From Croceicoccus estronivorus (GTDB lineage: Bacteria > Pseudomonadota > Alphaproteobacteria > Sphingomonadales > Sphingomonadaceae): a stretch of DNA of 64,000 nucleotides. The first letter of the stretch is position 1; each line of letters opens with the position of its first letter. A program made the position numbers and the translations under genes. Below the pieces are notes generated by a model. That model was given only the letters and a program-made list of their open reading frames with translations. It searched no databases and had not been told where the DNA came from. The stretch spans positions 248,001-312,000 of the forward strand of contig NZ_JRQQ01000001.1 in NCBI RefSeq assembly GCF_001625325.1, read 5' to 3'. Of this stretch, positions 7,891-17,371 are shown one piece after another.

Positions 7891-9035
7891 AAAACGCCGC
7901 CCTCGCCTGTGCAGCGGCACTGCTGATGGCCGCCTCCCCAGCCGAGGAAAGCCGCCATACGGTGCAGGATGGCGAAACTTTGAATGGCATTGCCAATCGC
8001 GCAGGCGTTCCGGCTAGTGCGGTCGCAAAGGCCAATGGCTTAAAGCCTCCTTTTGCCGTCCGGGTGGGGCAAGTGCTGGTGATCCCTCGCGATGCGTCGA
8101 CCGAAACGACTCACGTGGTTCAGGCGGGTGAAACCTTGAACGGCATCGCCAATCGCGCAGGCGTATCATCCTCCGCGTTAGCCGCTGCCAACGCCCTGAA
8201 ACCACCCTTCCCCGTGCGCCTGGGGCAAAGACTGACCATCCCGCGCAAACGGGCGGCAGGTTCACCAACAACGCAAGACCAGCGGGCTGCCAGACCCGGC
8301 GGCACGGGGGATTACATCGTCCAGCCGGGCGAGACGCTGAACGGCATTGCCAACCGTGCGGGCGTGCCCCGTATCGCGATTATCGAGGCGAACGGCCTTG
8401 CCGCGCCGTATGTGGTCAAGACAGGCCGGAAACTGCGTATTCCCCACCAGCACGTCCATACCGTGACCGAGGGCGATACGGGATTTGGGATCTCGTTCGC
8501 CTACGGCGTGCCTTACGATCAGATTCTGACCGCAAATGGACTCGCCGCAGATACGGTACTCAAACCCGGTCAGAAGCTGGTGATCCCCGCGCTGGTCGCA
8601 CAACCGGATTCAGCAAAAGCTTCCGATAGCGCCCCTGCCCGCCCGGACAATGGCTTCCGCTGGCCTCTGACCGGGGCCATACTCAGTTCGTTCGATCCGC
8701 AGGCCCCTGGCGGGGGACACAAGGGGATCGACATCGACACCAGTGTCGGCGCGCCAGTTGCCGCGGCGAAAGCCGGTCGTGTCATCTATGCTGGCGAAGA
8801 ACCCATACGCTACGGCAAGATGATCGTGATCGAACACGAAGGCCAATGGTACAGTGCCTATGGGCATCTTTCTTCGATTGCGGTGCAGAAAGGCACCAAT
8901 GTCGCCACGGGCGATATGATCGGGCACGCTGGCTCCACCGGTGCCGCGATCCAGCCCGAACTGCATTTCGAATTGCGCCACAAAAATCAGGCGGTCGACC
9001 CGATGACACAACTCGGGCCGCCCCCCGCACCGTGA
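7887..9035 (+). CDS. NlpD-like envelope protein: four LysM repeats plus M23 peptidase domain
   Basis: The 382-residue product starts with a weak export signal (AALACAAALLMAAS). Four LysM peptidoglycan-binding repeats follow at about residues 24-70, 72-116, 143-187 and 190-232; the first three share ETLNGIANRAGV almost exactly. A C-terminal M23 (LytM) domain begins near residue 250, with the zinc-site elements HKGIDID, SAYGHLS and LHFELR all present, so it may be an active endopeptidase or an amidase activator of the NlpD/EnvC kind. The surE neighbour supports NlpD. The start is GTG 7887 within the GTGA overlap. Its own stop overlaps the next gene the same way. Confidence 0.9.
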   Translation: MKNAALACAAALLMAASPAEESRHTVQDGETLNGIANRAGVPASAVAKANGLKPPFAVRVGQVLVIPRDASTETTHVVQAGETLNGIANRAGVSSSALAAANALKPPFPVRLGQRLTIPRKRAAGSPTTQDQRAARPGGTGDYIVQPGETLNGIANRAGVPRIAIIEANGLAAPYVVKTGRKLRIPHQHVHTVTEGDTGFGISFAYGVPYDQILTANGLAADTVLKPGQKLVIPALVAQPDSAKASDSAPARPDNGFRWPLTGAILSSFDPQAPGGGHKGIDIDTSVGAPVAAAKAGRVIYAGEEPIRYGKMIVIEHEGQWYSAYGHLSSIAVQKGTNVATGDMIGHAGSTGAAIQPELHFELRHKNQAVDPMTQLGPPPAP

Positions 9036-10075
9036 ACAAGCGCCCGGCCCCTGTGCGGCGGTTCCAGCCGCTCCGCCGGGCGGTGAAGGTTCCGGTATGG
9101 GCCGACGCCGGCATCCGCCTGAGCGCCGCACTCGCACTCGTGTTCATTGTGGTCCTGGTGCATTATTTCGATCGCGATGGCCTGATCGACAGCCACGACG
9201 GCCATGTCAGTTTTCTCGATGTGGTCTATTTCACGATGATCTCGATCACGACCACTGGCTTCGGCGACATCGCCCCGGTGAGCGACCGGTCCCGCCTGAT
9301 CGAGGCCTTGATCGTAACGCCGATCCGCTTCGCAGTGATCTTCATCTTTGTCGGCACAGCCTATAATTTCATAATCAAGCGCAGTTGGGAGAAATGGCGA
9401 ATGGCCCGCATCCAGAAACAGCTATCGGGGCATATCGTCGTGCTGGGCTTCGGCGTCAGCGGCTCGGAAGCGGTCAACGAGTTGATCGAACGAGGCACAA
9501 GCCCAAGCGAAATCGTCGTGATCGACCCACTTGAATCCCGGCTGGCCGATGCGGAGGCTCTGGGCTGCAATGTCATGGCCGGTGATGCGACCCGCGACGA
9601 AACATTGATCGCCGTGAGGATTGCCAATGCCCGGTCGATCCTGGTGTCGGCAGGCCGCGACGATACTTCGATCCTGATCGTACTGACCGTTCGTCACCTG
9701 GCCCCAAGGGTCCCGCTGAGCGTCGTCGTCCGTGCCGACGACAATGAATTGCTGGCCCGCCAGGCCGGAGCGGACAACGTCATCAATCCGGTGCGCTTCA
9801 CCGGCCTGTTGCTGGCCGGTTCGGCACAGGGAACCCACGTCGCCGATTACCTTGCCGATCTCGCTTCGATCTCGGGACGGGTCCAACTGGTAGAACGCGC
9901 CGTACGGCCCGAAGAAATCGGGCTGGGGCTGAACCAGCTCACCAGTGGCGGTCTTGGGGTACGATTATACCGTGCGGGCCAACCGTTCGGCTATTGGGAA
10001 CCCGAAGCACTTTCCTTGAAAGCGGGGGATATGGTGGTCGAAATCCTCTCTACCCCGGACCCGACGGACAGCTAG
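9032..10075 (+). CDS. Potassium channel with RCK/TrkA-N regulatory domain
   Basis: The 347-residue product has a two-helix channel pore: TM1 (LSAALALVFIVVLVHYF, about residues 29-45), the pore loop with the selectivity filter TTTGFGDI (Phe replaces the usual Tyr, which is accepted in K+ channels), and TM2 (TPIRFAVIFIFVGTAYNFII). A cytoplasmic RCK domain follows, with the nucleotide-binding loop VVLGFGVSGSEAV, IDPLESRL and the Asp-Ala-Thr turn AGDATRDE. A final TrkA-C-like region ends the protein. It should let K+ through under control of a bound ligand. GTG 9032 is chosen from the GTGA overlap; the longer open frame from 8846 is a shadow. Confidence 0.92.
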   Translation: MNKRPAPVRRFQPLRRAVKVPVWADAGIRLSAALALVFIVVLVHYFDRDGLIDSHDGHVSFLDVVYFTMISITTTGFGDIAPVSDRSRLIEALIVTPIRFAVIFIFVGTAYNFIIKRSWEKWRMARIQKQLSGHIVVLGFGVSGSEAVNELIERGTSPSEIVVIDPLESRLADAEALGCNVMAGDATRDETLIAVRIANARSILVSAGRDDTSILIVLTVRHLAPRVPLSVVVRADDNELLARQAGADNVINPVRFTGLLLAGSAQGTHVADYLADLASISGRVQLVERAVRPEEIGLGLNQLTSGGLGVRLYRAGQPFGYWEPEALSLKAGDMVVEILSTPDPTDS

Positions 10076-10482
10076 GCGAGCAGCCAGAAGACAGTCCCCA
10101 TGGCAAGGTAGGCGACAAGCCAGTAGCCGCCATCGATTATTCCCAGACGCGTCGAAATCCGCTGATGCATATAACTTAGCCAGAGCGCGGGGATAACGAA
10201 GAACAGCGCCAGCCCACCAGACATCATGAAATAGAGCCACGGTTTGACGGCCAGCGTTTCAGGCCCCACCCGTGCGAACATGTGCCCCATCATCGAAGCA
10301 GTCAGCAGCAACAGGATCACAGTCACAGTGGCAGTCCTGCCCGTACTGGTCCGCACGGCCATTCCACCCGGCCCCACTTCTTCCAGTTTGGCGCGGCCGA
10401 ACAGCGGGCCATACCATACAGCGGCAACCAGCATGGATGACAGCGCGGCAACCATAACTGCAATCCAGTTGACGGGTCCCAT
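10072..10482 (-). CDS. DUF1761 membrane protein
   Basis: The 136-residue product has four hydrophobic segments and the family's early motif: NWIAVMVAALSSMLVAAVWYGPLFGRAKLEE is visible as residues 5-35, with the conserved Trp-Tyr-Gly-Pro-Leu-Phe. It ends in GTVFWLLA. DUF1761 proteins are small integral membrane proteins of unknown function. The gene converges on the potassium-channel gene and their ends overlap by four bases (10072-10075), so no terminator separates them. Confidence 0.85.
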   Translation of the reverse strand: MGPVNWIAVMVAALSSMLVAAVWYGPLFGRAKLEEVGPGGMAVRTSTGRTATVTVILLLLTASMMGHMFARVGPETLAVKPWLYFMMSGGLALFFVIPALWLSYMHQRISTRLGIIDGGYWLVAYLAMGTVFWLLA

Positions 10483-10547
10483 TCAAATTTCTCCCGTTTC
10501 CTCAACAGTAGCGCAAAAGCGGCAAGGGGTGTAAGGGCGCCCACCCA

Positions 10548-11912
10548 ATGGCCACGACAATCCCCCAAGCACGCCGAGTCGGCATGGTTAGCCTCGGCTG
10601 TCCCAAGGCCCTGGTCGATTCAGAACGCATTCTTACCAAATTGCGCGCCGATGGCTATGCCATGTCCGCAAACTATGATGGGGCGGATGTCGTTCTGGTC
10701 AACACCTGCGGCTTCCTCGATTCCGCGAAGGAAGAAAGTCTTGCCGCCATCGGGGAAGCAATCGCGGAAAATGGGCGGGTTATTGTAACCGGCTGCATGG
10801 GCAATGAAGCCGAGGCAATCCGTGAACGGTTTCCGGACGTGCTGGCTGTAACCGGCGCCCACCAGTATGAAGCAGTGGTTGAGGCTGTGCACGAGGCCGC
10901 CCCGCCCACACAGGGCCCGTTTGTCGATCTCGTCCCCCAGCAAGACGTCAAGCTCACCCCCCGCCATTACAGTTATCTGAAGATCTCCGAAGGCTGTAAC
11001 CACGCCTGCGCGTTCTGCATTATCCCGCAGTTGCGCGGCAAATTGGCAAGCAGGCGTATCGATGCCGTCCTGCGTGAAGCGGAAAAGCTGGTCGCGGGCG
11101 GAACGAAGGAACTGTTGGTCATCAGCCAGGATACATCCGCCTATGGCGTCGATGTCCGGCATGAAGAACGCCAGTGGCATGGTCACGCCGTGCGCACGCA
11201 TATGACCGATCTCGCCCGTGAGCTTGGACAATTGCGCACACCGGAAGGCCAAGCGCCATGGGTGCGCCTGCATTACGTCTATCCTTATCCTCACGTCGAT
11301 GCGGTTATCCCGTTGATGGCCGAAGGATTGTTGACGCCATATCTCGACATCCCCTTTCAGCACGCTGCGCCATCCGTGCTGCGCGCCATGAAGCGCCCGG
11401 CAAACGAGGCGAAAGTGCTGGAGCGGTTGAAGAACTGGCGGGAGATTTGCCCCGACATCGCAATTCGTTCCAGCTTCGTGGTCGGCTTCCCGGGTGAAAC
11501 GGAAGAAGACTTCCAATATCTGCTGGATTGGCTGGACGAGGCGCAACTCGATCGGGTTGGCGCCTTCCGGTTTGAACCTGTCGAAGGCGCAGCCGCCAAT
11601 ACGCTGGCCGATCCCGTGCCGGAAGAAGTGAAGGAAGAACGCTACGCCCGGATCATGGAAAAGACCGAGGCTATCAGCGCGGCAAAGCTGTCAGCCAAAA
11701 TCGGTCGCACGCTTCCGGTAATCATCGATGAAGTCGGCGAACCGGATGAGGACGGCGACATCGGCGCCACGGGCCGTAGTCAGGCCGATGCCCCGGAAAT
11801 CGACGGAAACGTGTTTCTGCGGGATGTGCGGCCAGACCTGCAGGCGGGCGCGATTGTCGATGTCGAAATCGAGGATGCCGACGCCCACGATCTGTTCGGC
11901 GTAATCGCCTGA
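10548..11912 (+). CDS. rimO: Ribosomal protein S12 methylthiotransferase RimO
   Basis: The 454-residue radical-SAM enzyme adds a methylthio group to Asp of ribosomal protein S12. The N-terminal UPF0004 domain has three cluster cysteines in [21 protein letters not shown] and TGCMGNEA. The radical-SAM cluster motif CNHACAFC sits near residue 149. The C-terminal 70 residues form a TRAM domain. Choice between RimO and its paralogue MiaB rests on [10 protein letters not shown], which is RimO-like. The stop overlaps the next start by one base (TGATG at 11910-11914). Confidence 0.96.
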   Translation: MATTIPQARRVGMVSLGCPKALVDSERILTKLRADGYAMSANYDGADVVLVNTCGFLDSAKEESLAAIGEAIAENGRVIVTGCMGNEAEAIRERFPDVLAVTGAHQYEAVVEAVHEAAPPTQGPFVDLVPQQDVKLTPRHYSYLKISEGCNHACAFCIIPQLRGKLASRRIDAVLREAEKLVAGGTKELLVISQDTSAYGVDVRHEERQWHGHAVRTHMTDLARELGQLRTPEGQAPWVRLHYVYPYPHVDAVIPLMAEGLLTPYLDIPFQHAAPSVLRAMKRPANEAKVLERLKNWREICPDIAIRSSFVVGFPGETEEDFQYLLDWLDEAQLDRVGAFRFEPVEGAAANTLADPVPEEVKEERYARIMEKTEAISAAKLSAKIGRTLPVIIDEVGEPDEDGDIGATGRSQADAPEIDGNVFLRDVRPDLQAGAIVDVEIEDADAHDLFGVIA

Positions 11913-12328
11913 TGCGGCAATTCGCCACCGTTCTGGAAATCCGGACGGAAGGGCGTGGCCTGATCGAGATTACCAACGACGTTTCCCGGCAGATAGGCGG
12001 CAGCGGCATCAAGACCGGATTGCTGACGCTCTTCTGCCGTCACACTTCGGCTTCCCTGCTGATCAACGAAAATGCCTCTCCTGCAGTCGCTCGCGACCTA
12101 CTGCGCTGGCTGGACCGGACCGTTCCCGAAAGCGGCGTTTACGAACACGACGACGAAGGGCCGGACGACATGCCGGCCCATATCAAGGCCATGTTGACCG
12201 GCAACAGCCTGACGATTCCCGTGGCAGACGGCGAAATGATGCTTGGCACATGGCAGGGCATCTTCCTTGCGGAACATCGCACGCGACCGCATAGCAGGAC
12301 GATAGCTACCCATATTCTCGGGAACTAG
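11912..12328 (+). CDS. yjbQ: YjbQ/UPF0047 family protein
   Basis: The 138-residue product has the UPF0047 signatures: TLFCRHTSASLLINENASP with the conserved His, HDDEGPDDMPAHIKA with clustered acidic and His residues, and GTWQGIFLAEHR near the end. The family (TIGR00149) has weak thiamine-phosphate synthase activity in E. coli YjbQ; its true role is unsettled. It is coupled to rimO by a one-base overlap. The 205 bases that follow, up to zwf, hold no convincing gene; they should contain the zwf promoter, but I see no strong box. Confidence 0.93.
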   Translation: MRQFATVLEIRTEGRGLIEITNDVSRQIGGSGIKTGLLTLFCRHTSASLLINENASPAVARDLLRWLDRTVPESGVYEHDDEGPDDMPAHIKAMLTGNSLTIPVADGEMMLGTWQGIFLAEHRTRPHSRTIATHILGN

Positions 12329-12533
12329 GCCACAGCCAGGTTATTGATACTATAGCTGAAACGGAGTGGCGCGGCGTCTCGTCCCTCCGCCGCAGGAAAA
12401 TGTAGCCGCAAGATCGAACGGACACGGCCACGGTCGGGCATTCGCTCTTTATTGCACTGCAACAAATGCTATGCTGACCTTGCAGGCCCTGAAAACCTCA
12501 GGCCAGTGTCTAGTGAAGGGAACCCGATCCCGC

Positions 12534-13973
12534 ATGACATTCACCGCAGACCGCCTCCTGTTGTTCGGCGCCACGGGCGACCTCTCGCAACGCATGCTGC
12601 TTCCCTCGCTCTGCGCTCTGGAAGCGGAAGAACTCGTCGATCCGGAATTGACTATTGTCGGTACGGCCCGCTCGGACCTTGACGATCATGCCTTTCGAAA
12701 TTTCGCGCGCGAGGCGTTGGAAAAATTCATGCCGGCAGACCGGCGCAGCAACCTCGCAACTTTTCTCAATCGGCTACACTACCAACCGCTCGACGCCACC
12801 GACCCCGACGGGTTCGCCGCGCTGGCGCAAAAGGTCGGAGTGCCGAAAGACGGTCTGGCCATCTTCCTCTCTACCGCACCCAGCCTGTTCGAACCGACGA
12901 TCAAAGGGTTGCAGCAAAGTGGGCTGGCAGATGGGAATGTACGCATAGGCCTGGAAAAACCGCTCGGTACGGATCTCCTTACGAGTTGCCAGATCAACGA
13001 TGCGGTAGCCGCGGCATTCAGCGAAGACCGCATTTTTCGGATCGACCATTACCTGGGCAAGGAGACAGTTCAAAACCTGCTGGCCCTGCGCTTTGCCAAC
13101 ATGCTGTTCGAGCCGATCTGGAATGCCGCCTACATCGACCATGTGCAGATCACCGTTGCGGAAACGGTCGGTCTGGAAAGCCGGGTTGACTTTTACGACG
13201 ACGCCGGAGCCCTGCGCGACATGGTGCAGAACCACATGCTGCAATTGCTGGCCCTGGTGGCAATGGAACCGCCATCGGATTTCGACGCCACCGCCGTTCG
13301 TGACGAAAAGGTAAAGGTCCTGCGCGCCCTGCGTACGGTGGCCGCAAACGAGACCGTCACAGGGCAATATACCGAGGGGGCGGTCAACGGCGCGGTCGTG
13401 CCCGGCTATGCCGACGAACTGGGCCGGGAAAGCGGGACGGAGACATTCGTCGCGATCAAGGCCCACCTCGACAACTGGCGATGGAAGGGCGTGCCCTTCT
13501 ATCTCAGGACGGGGAAACGGTTGCAGAAACGGGTGACGGAGATCCTCGTGCAATTCCGGCCCGTTCCGCATTCCATCTTTGGGGAGAAGGGCGCACGGAC
13601 TACCCCCAACAGCCTGCTGATCGGCATCCAGCCGGAAGAGAACATCACTCTCAAATTGATGGCCAAAGTGCCTGGACTGGACCGGGGCGGCATCGCCTTG
13701 CGCCCCGTCCCACTCGATATCGCCATGCCGGACGCGTTCACGGGTACCCAGCGGCGTATCGCCTACGAACGGCTGCTGCTCGATCTGATCGAGGGTGACC
13801 AGACCCTGTTCGTGCGGCGCGACGAAGTGGAAGCGCAATGGGCCTGGATCGACGGTATTCGCAAGGAGTGGGAGCGTGATGGGCTGGCGCCCAAGCCTTA
13901 CAATGCCGGAAGCTGGGGGCCGAGCGCAGCCATCGCGCTGGCCGAACGCGACGGGGTAAGCTGGCATGAGTAA
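12534..13973 (+). CDS. zwf: Glucose-6-phosphate 1-dehydrogenase
   Basis: The 479-residue enzyme oxidises glucose-6-phosphate to 6-phosphogluconolactone with NAD(P)+, the first step into the Entner-Doudoroff route here. The Rossmann start [19 protein letters not shown], the active-site motif RIDHYLGKE (with the catalytic His-Tyr-Leu-Gly-Lys), and the conserved EKPLGTD are all present. ATG 12534 was preferred to the upstream open frame (from 12366) because it has a Shine-Dalgarno-like AAGGGA 11 bases upstream and begins at the normal N-terminus. The 3' end overlaps edd by eight bases, opening a five-gene operon. Confidence 0.97.
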   Translation: MTFTADRLLLFGATGDLSQRMLLPSLCALEAEELVDPELTIVGTARSDLDDHAFRNFAREALEKFMPADRRSNLATFLNRLHYQPLDATDPDGFAALAQKVGVPKDGLAIFLSTAPSLFEPTIKGLQQSGLADGNVRIGLEKPLGTDLLTSCQINDAVAAAFSEDRIFRIDHYLGKETVQNLLALRFANMLFEPIWNAAYIDHVQITVAETVGLESRVDFYDDAGALRDMVQNHMLQLLALVAMEPPSDFDATAVRDEKVKVLRALRTVAANETVTGQYTEGAVNGAVVPGYADELGRESGTETFVAIKAHLDNWRWKGVPFYLRTGKRLQKRVTEILVQFRPVPHSIFGEKGARTTPNSLLIGIQPEENITLKLMAKVPGLDRGGIALRPVPLDIAMPDAFTGTQRRIAYERLLLDLIEGDQTLFVRRDEVEAQWAWIDGIRKEWERDGLAPKPYNAGSWGPSAAIALAERDGVSWHE

Positions 13974-15777
13974 ACTGCACCCGACCATCGAACGCATCAC
14001 CGCGAGGATCGTGGAACGGTCGAAAGATTCACGCAGTCGCTATCTCGATCTGATCGAACGCGAGGCGGAAGGCCAGCTCGACCGGCATAGCGTCTCCTGC
14101 TCCAATCTCGCCCATGCCTATGCAGGGGCGCTGGAGGATCAGGCTGCACTGAAGGCTACGCGCGGTCCGAACCTCGCAATCGTCAGCGCATATAACGACA
14201 TGCTGTCCGCGCATCAGCCCTATGGGGCCTATCCGGCGCAGATGAAGCTCTATGCCCGGGAGGTCGGCGCAACCGCACAAGTCGCAGGGGCTACCCCTGC
14301 GATGTGCGATGGGGTGACGCAAGGGCACGACGGCATGGACCTGTCGCTGTTCAGCCGCGATGTCATTGCCCTCTCCACCGCCATCGCGATGAGCCACGCA
14401 ATGTACGATGGCATGGCCCTGCTCGGCATTTGCGACAAGATCGTGCCGGGCCTGCTGATCGGTGCATTGCGTTTCGGGCACCTGCCGGCGATTTTCATTC
14501 CAAGCGGCCCCATGCCCAGCGGCATCGCCAACAAGGAAAAGCAGAAAGTCCGCCAGCTCTATGCCGAAGGCAAAGCAAGCCGTGCGGAACTGCTGGAAAG
14601 CGAAAGTGCCAGCTATCACTCGCCCGGAACCTGCACTTTTTACGGAACTGCCAATTCCAACCAGATGATGATGGAATTGATGGGCCTGCACATGCCGGGG
14701 GCGGCTTTCGTACCGCCCAACACGCCCCTGCGTTCTGCCTTGACCAGAGCAGCAACCCAGCAACTCGCGGCAATTGGCAAGGACGGCAACGATTATCGCC
14801 CGCTCGCGCGTTGCGTGGACGAGAAGGCCATTGTCAACGCCGCCGTCGGCCTGCTGGCGACCGGCGGTTCCACCAACCATGCGATCCACATTCCCGCGAT
14901 GGCCCGTGCCGCCGGCGTTCTGATCGACTGGCAGGACATGGATGAGCTGTCCGCCGCAGTCCCGCTGATTGCACGCGTCTATCCCAACGGCGCAGGCGAC
15001 GTGAACCATTTCCACGCCGCGGGAGGGATCGGTTACGTAATCGGGGAACTGCTCGAAGCTGGGCTGGCCCATCGTGACATTGTCACTGTGGGCGGTGATG
15101 ATCTCGGCAACTACGCGATGGAGCCCGGCCTCGATGGTGACCAGTTGACGTGGCGAGAAGTCGGCGAAAGCGGCGATATGGAAATGCTGCGCCCCGCCAG
15201 CGATCCATTCCAGCCGGATGGCGGCATGCGGCTTGTTTCCGGCAATCTCGGCCGCGCGACGTTCAAGGCAAGCGCGGTAGAAAAGGAACGCTGGACAGTA
15301 GAGGCGCCATGCCGCGTTTTCGAACGGCAGGAAGATGTGCTTGAAGCGTTCAAGAAGGGCGAGTTGGAGCGTGATCTCGTAGTGGTGATGCGTTTTCAGG
15401 GGCCGCGCGCCAACGGCATGCCTGAACTGCACAAGCTTACCCCGGCACTGGGCGTGTTGCAGGATCGCGGCTATCGCGTCGCGCTCGTCACCGACGGGCG
15501 CATGTCGGGTGCATCGGGCAAGGTTCCGGCGGCAATCCATGTCACGCCGGAAGCATTTGGCGGTGGGCCCCTGTCGCTATTGCAAGATGGCGATATCGTG
15601 AAGATCTGCGCCAATACCGGGGTTCTGGAAACCACTGCCGATCTTTCCTCCCGCCAACCGGCCCCTGCCCCTGCGCCTGCGCAAGGCACCGGACGTGAAC
15701 TGTTCGCGATGTTCCGCGCCAATGCCGACGGGGCGGAACAGGGCGGGTCCTCCATGCTCGCCATGGCCGGTCTATGA
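13966..15777 (+). CDS. edd: Phosphogluconate dehydratase
   Basis: The 603-residue enzyme converts 6-phosphogluconate to KDPG. It belongs to the IlvD/Edd Fe-S dehydratase family, with cluster-type cysteines in [30 protein letters not shown] and [16 protein letters not shown], and the C-terminal [19 protein letters not shown]. Length is normal for Edd (about 600). It overlaps zwf by eight bases and glk by four, indicating tight coupling. No pgl (6-phosphogluconolactonase) gene lies between zwf and edd. Confidence 0.97.
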   Translation: MSKLHPTIERITARIVERSKDSRSRYLDLIEREAEGQLDRHSVSCSNLAHAYAGALEDQAALKATRGPNLAIVSAYNDMLSAHQPYGAYPAQMKLYAREVGATAQVAGATPAMCDGVTQGHDGMDLSLFSRDVIALSTAIAMSHAMYDGMALLGICDKIVPGLLIGALRFGHLPAIFIPSGPMPSGIANKEKQKVRQLYAEGKASRAELLESESASYHSPGTCTFYGTANSNQMMMELMGLHMPGAAFVPPNTPLRSALTRAATQQLAAIGKDGNDYRPLARCVDEKAIVNAAVGLLATGGSTNHAIHIPAMARAAGVLIDWQDMDELSAAVPLIARVYPNGAGDVNHFHAAGGIGYVIGELLEAGLAHRDIVTVGGDDLGNYAMEPGLDGDQLTWREVGESGDMEMLRPASDPFQPDGGMRLVSGNLGRATFKASAVEKERWTVEAPCRVFERQEDVLEAFKKGELERDLVVVMRFQGPRANGMPELHKLTPALGVLQDRGYRVALVTDGRMSGASGKVPAAIHVTPEAFGGGPLSLLQDGDIVKICANTGVLETTADLSSRQPAPAPAPAQGTGRELFAMFRANADGAEQGGSSMLAMAGL

Positions 15778-16760
15778 CAGAACTGGTCGCGCTCGATATC
15801 GGAGGCACCCATGCCCGATTTGCCCTGGCGAGCATTGCCAGGGACGGTGCAATCCAGCTGGCCGAGCCGATCACACTGAAGACGAGCGACTATGCCAGCC
15901 TGCAAACCGCGTGGGAGCAGTTCGAGCGGCAATGGGGCAAACCCGTACCAAAGGCCGCAGCCATCGCTCTGGCCGGGCCGGTGACGGGCGAAACGGTTCA
16001 GCTTACAAATAACAGCTGGACGATCCGCACCGGGGCGCTGGACGATCAGCTTGGCCTCGATCAGGTCACGGTCCTCAATGATTTCGGGGCAGTCGCCCAT
16101 GCGGCTGCCCGTGCGGGCAATGACGAATTCCTGCATCTCAGCGGACCGGACGTGCCGCTACCCGCAACCGGTACGATCACCGTGATCGGCCCGGGCACAG
16201 GTTTGGGCGTCGCGCACTTTCATCGCTTCATGGCAGGTCAAACGCTCGGCTACCACGTACAGGCAACCGAAGGCGGCCATGTCGATTTCGCGCCTGTCGA
16301 TACTATCGACGACGCCATCCTCACTCGCCTGAGAAAACGCCATCGACGCGTGTCTGCCGAACGTGTGGTTTCCGGCCCGGCAATCGTCGATATTTACGAG
16401 ACGCTGGCCGCGCTGGAGGGCCGCCCAGTTGTGGAACTCGACGATCGCACGATATGGGAAAACGGCGCTGCCGGATCGGACAGTCTCGCCGCTGCCGCGA
16501 TCGACCGTTTCTGCATGTCGCTGGGCAGCGTCGCAGGCGATTTCGCACTGGCCCACGGTGCATCGGGCGTCGTGGTTGCCGGGGGGCTCGGCTATCGCAT
16601 TCGCGAAACCCTGCTCGCCTCCTCGTTTGCCGAGCGGTTCCGCTTCAAGGGCCGCTATGAACAGCTGATGGCCGGGCTGCCGGTCAAGCTCATCACCCAT
16701 CCGCAGCCGGGCCTGTTCGGGGCCGTGGCCGCCTTTGCCAAGGAGCACACCGGATTATGA
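15774..16760 (+). CDS. glk: Glucokinase
   Basis: The 328-residue enzyme phosphorylates glucose with ATP. It is of the E. coli Glk type rather than the ROK type: it starts [16 protein letters not shown] (phosphate-binding loop), has [12 protein letters not shown] with the catalytic Asp, PGTGLGVA, and EGGHVDFAP. It supplies glucose-6-phosphate to zwf in the same operon. Order zwf-edd-glk is the one known from Zymomonas mobilis. It overlaps edd and eda by four bases each. Confidence 0.95.
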   Translation: MTELVALDIGGTHARFALASIARDGAIQLAEPITLKTSDYASLQTAWEQFERQWGKPVPKAAAIALAGPVTGETVQLTNNSWTIRTGALDDQLGLDQVTVLNDFGAVAHAAARAGNDEFLHLSGPDVPLPATGTITVIGPGTGLGVAHFHRFMAGQTLGYHVQATEGGHVDFAPVDTIDDAILTRLRKRHRRVSAERVVSGPAIVDIYETLAALEGRPVVELDDRTIWENGAAGSDSLAAAAIDRFCMSLGSVAGDFALAHGASGVVVAGGLGYRIRETLLASSFAERFRFKGRYEQLMAGLPVKLITHPQPGLFGAVAAFAKEHTGL

Positions 16761-17371
16761 GCCTCACGATCGAACAGATCATGTGCACATCACCTGTCAT
16801 TCCGGTGCTGGTAATAGATGATGCCAGCCATGCCAGACCATTGGCCGAAGCGCTGGTCTCCGGCGGCTTGCGCGTGCTGGAAGTCACCTTGCGTACGCCC
16901 GCCGCGCTGAAAGCCATTGCGGAAATGAAACAAGTGGAAGGCGCCATTGTCGGCGCAGGCACCGTTTCCAGTACCCATGATTACGACGCGGCAATGAAAG
17001 CGGGCAGTGAATTCATTGTCTCGCCCGGCCTGACCCGGACGTTAGGCAAAGTGGTGACCAGTCACGGCACGCCATTTCTGCCGGGCATTGCAACGGCTGG
17101 GGACATCATGCGCGGTCTGGAACTGGGGCTGACCCATTTCAAATTCTTCCCCGCCATGGCGGCCGGTGGCATCCCGGCGCTCAAGGCGCTGGCCGCTCCG
17201 TTTTACCAATGCCGCTTCTGCCCTACCGGCGGCATCGGAGCAGATACCGCTGCGGACTGGCTGGCGCTCGATCCCGTGCTTTGCGTCGGCGGGAGCTGGA
17301 TCACCCCCAAGGGGCCTCCGGATTATGCCGCCGTTGAGGAAGCTGCACGCAAGGCGAGTGCACTGGCATGA
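16757..17371 (+). CDS. eda: KDPG aldolase (2-dehydro-3-deoxy-phosphogluconate aldolase)
   Basis: The 204-residue class I aldolase splits KDPG to pyruvate and glyceraldehyde-3-phosphate, completing the Entner-Doudoroff path. The catalytic Glu lies in VLEVTLRTPAAL, the phosphate and substrate loop in VGAGTVSS, and the Schiff-base Lys in THFKFFPA. The PTGGIG phosphate-binding segment follows. Length and motifs are typical. It is translationally coupled to glk upstream and to the PEP carboxylase-like gene downstream. Confidence 0.96.
   Translation: MSLTIEQIMCTSPVIPVLVIDDASHARPLAEALVSGGLRVLEVTLRTPAALKAIAEMKQVEGAIVGAGTVSSTHDYDAAMKAGSEFIVSPGLTRTLGKVVTSHGTPFLPGIATAGDIMRGLELGLTHFKFFPAMAAGGIPALKALAAPFYQCRFCPTGGIGADTAADWLALDPVLCVGGSWITPKGPPDYAAVEEAARKASALA

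Noticed and set aside
12366-12533. Longer N-terminus for zwf
   Set aside because: The extra 56 residues do not resemble G6PDH, and ATG 12534 has a ribosome site and the family's normal start.
14029-15540. A 503-codon minus-strand open frame
   Set aside because: It is opposite edd, which is certain; no domain seen.
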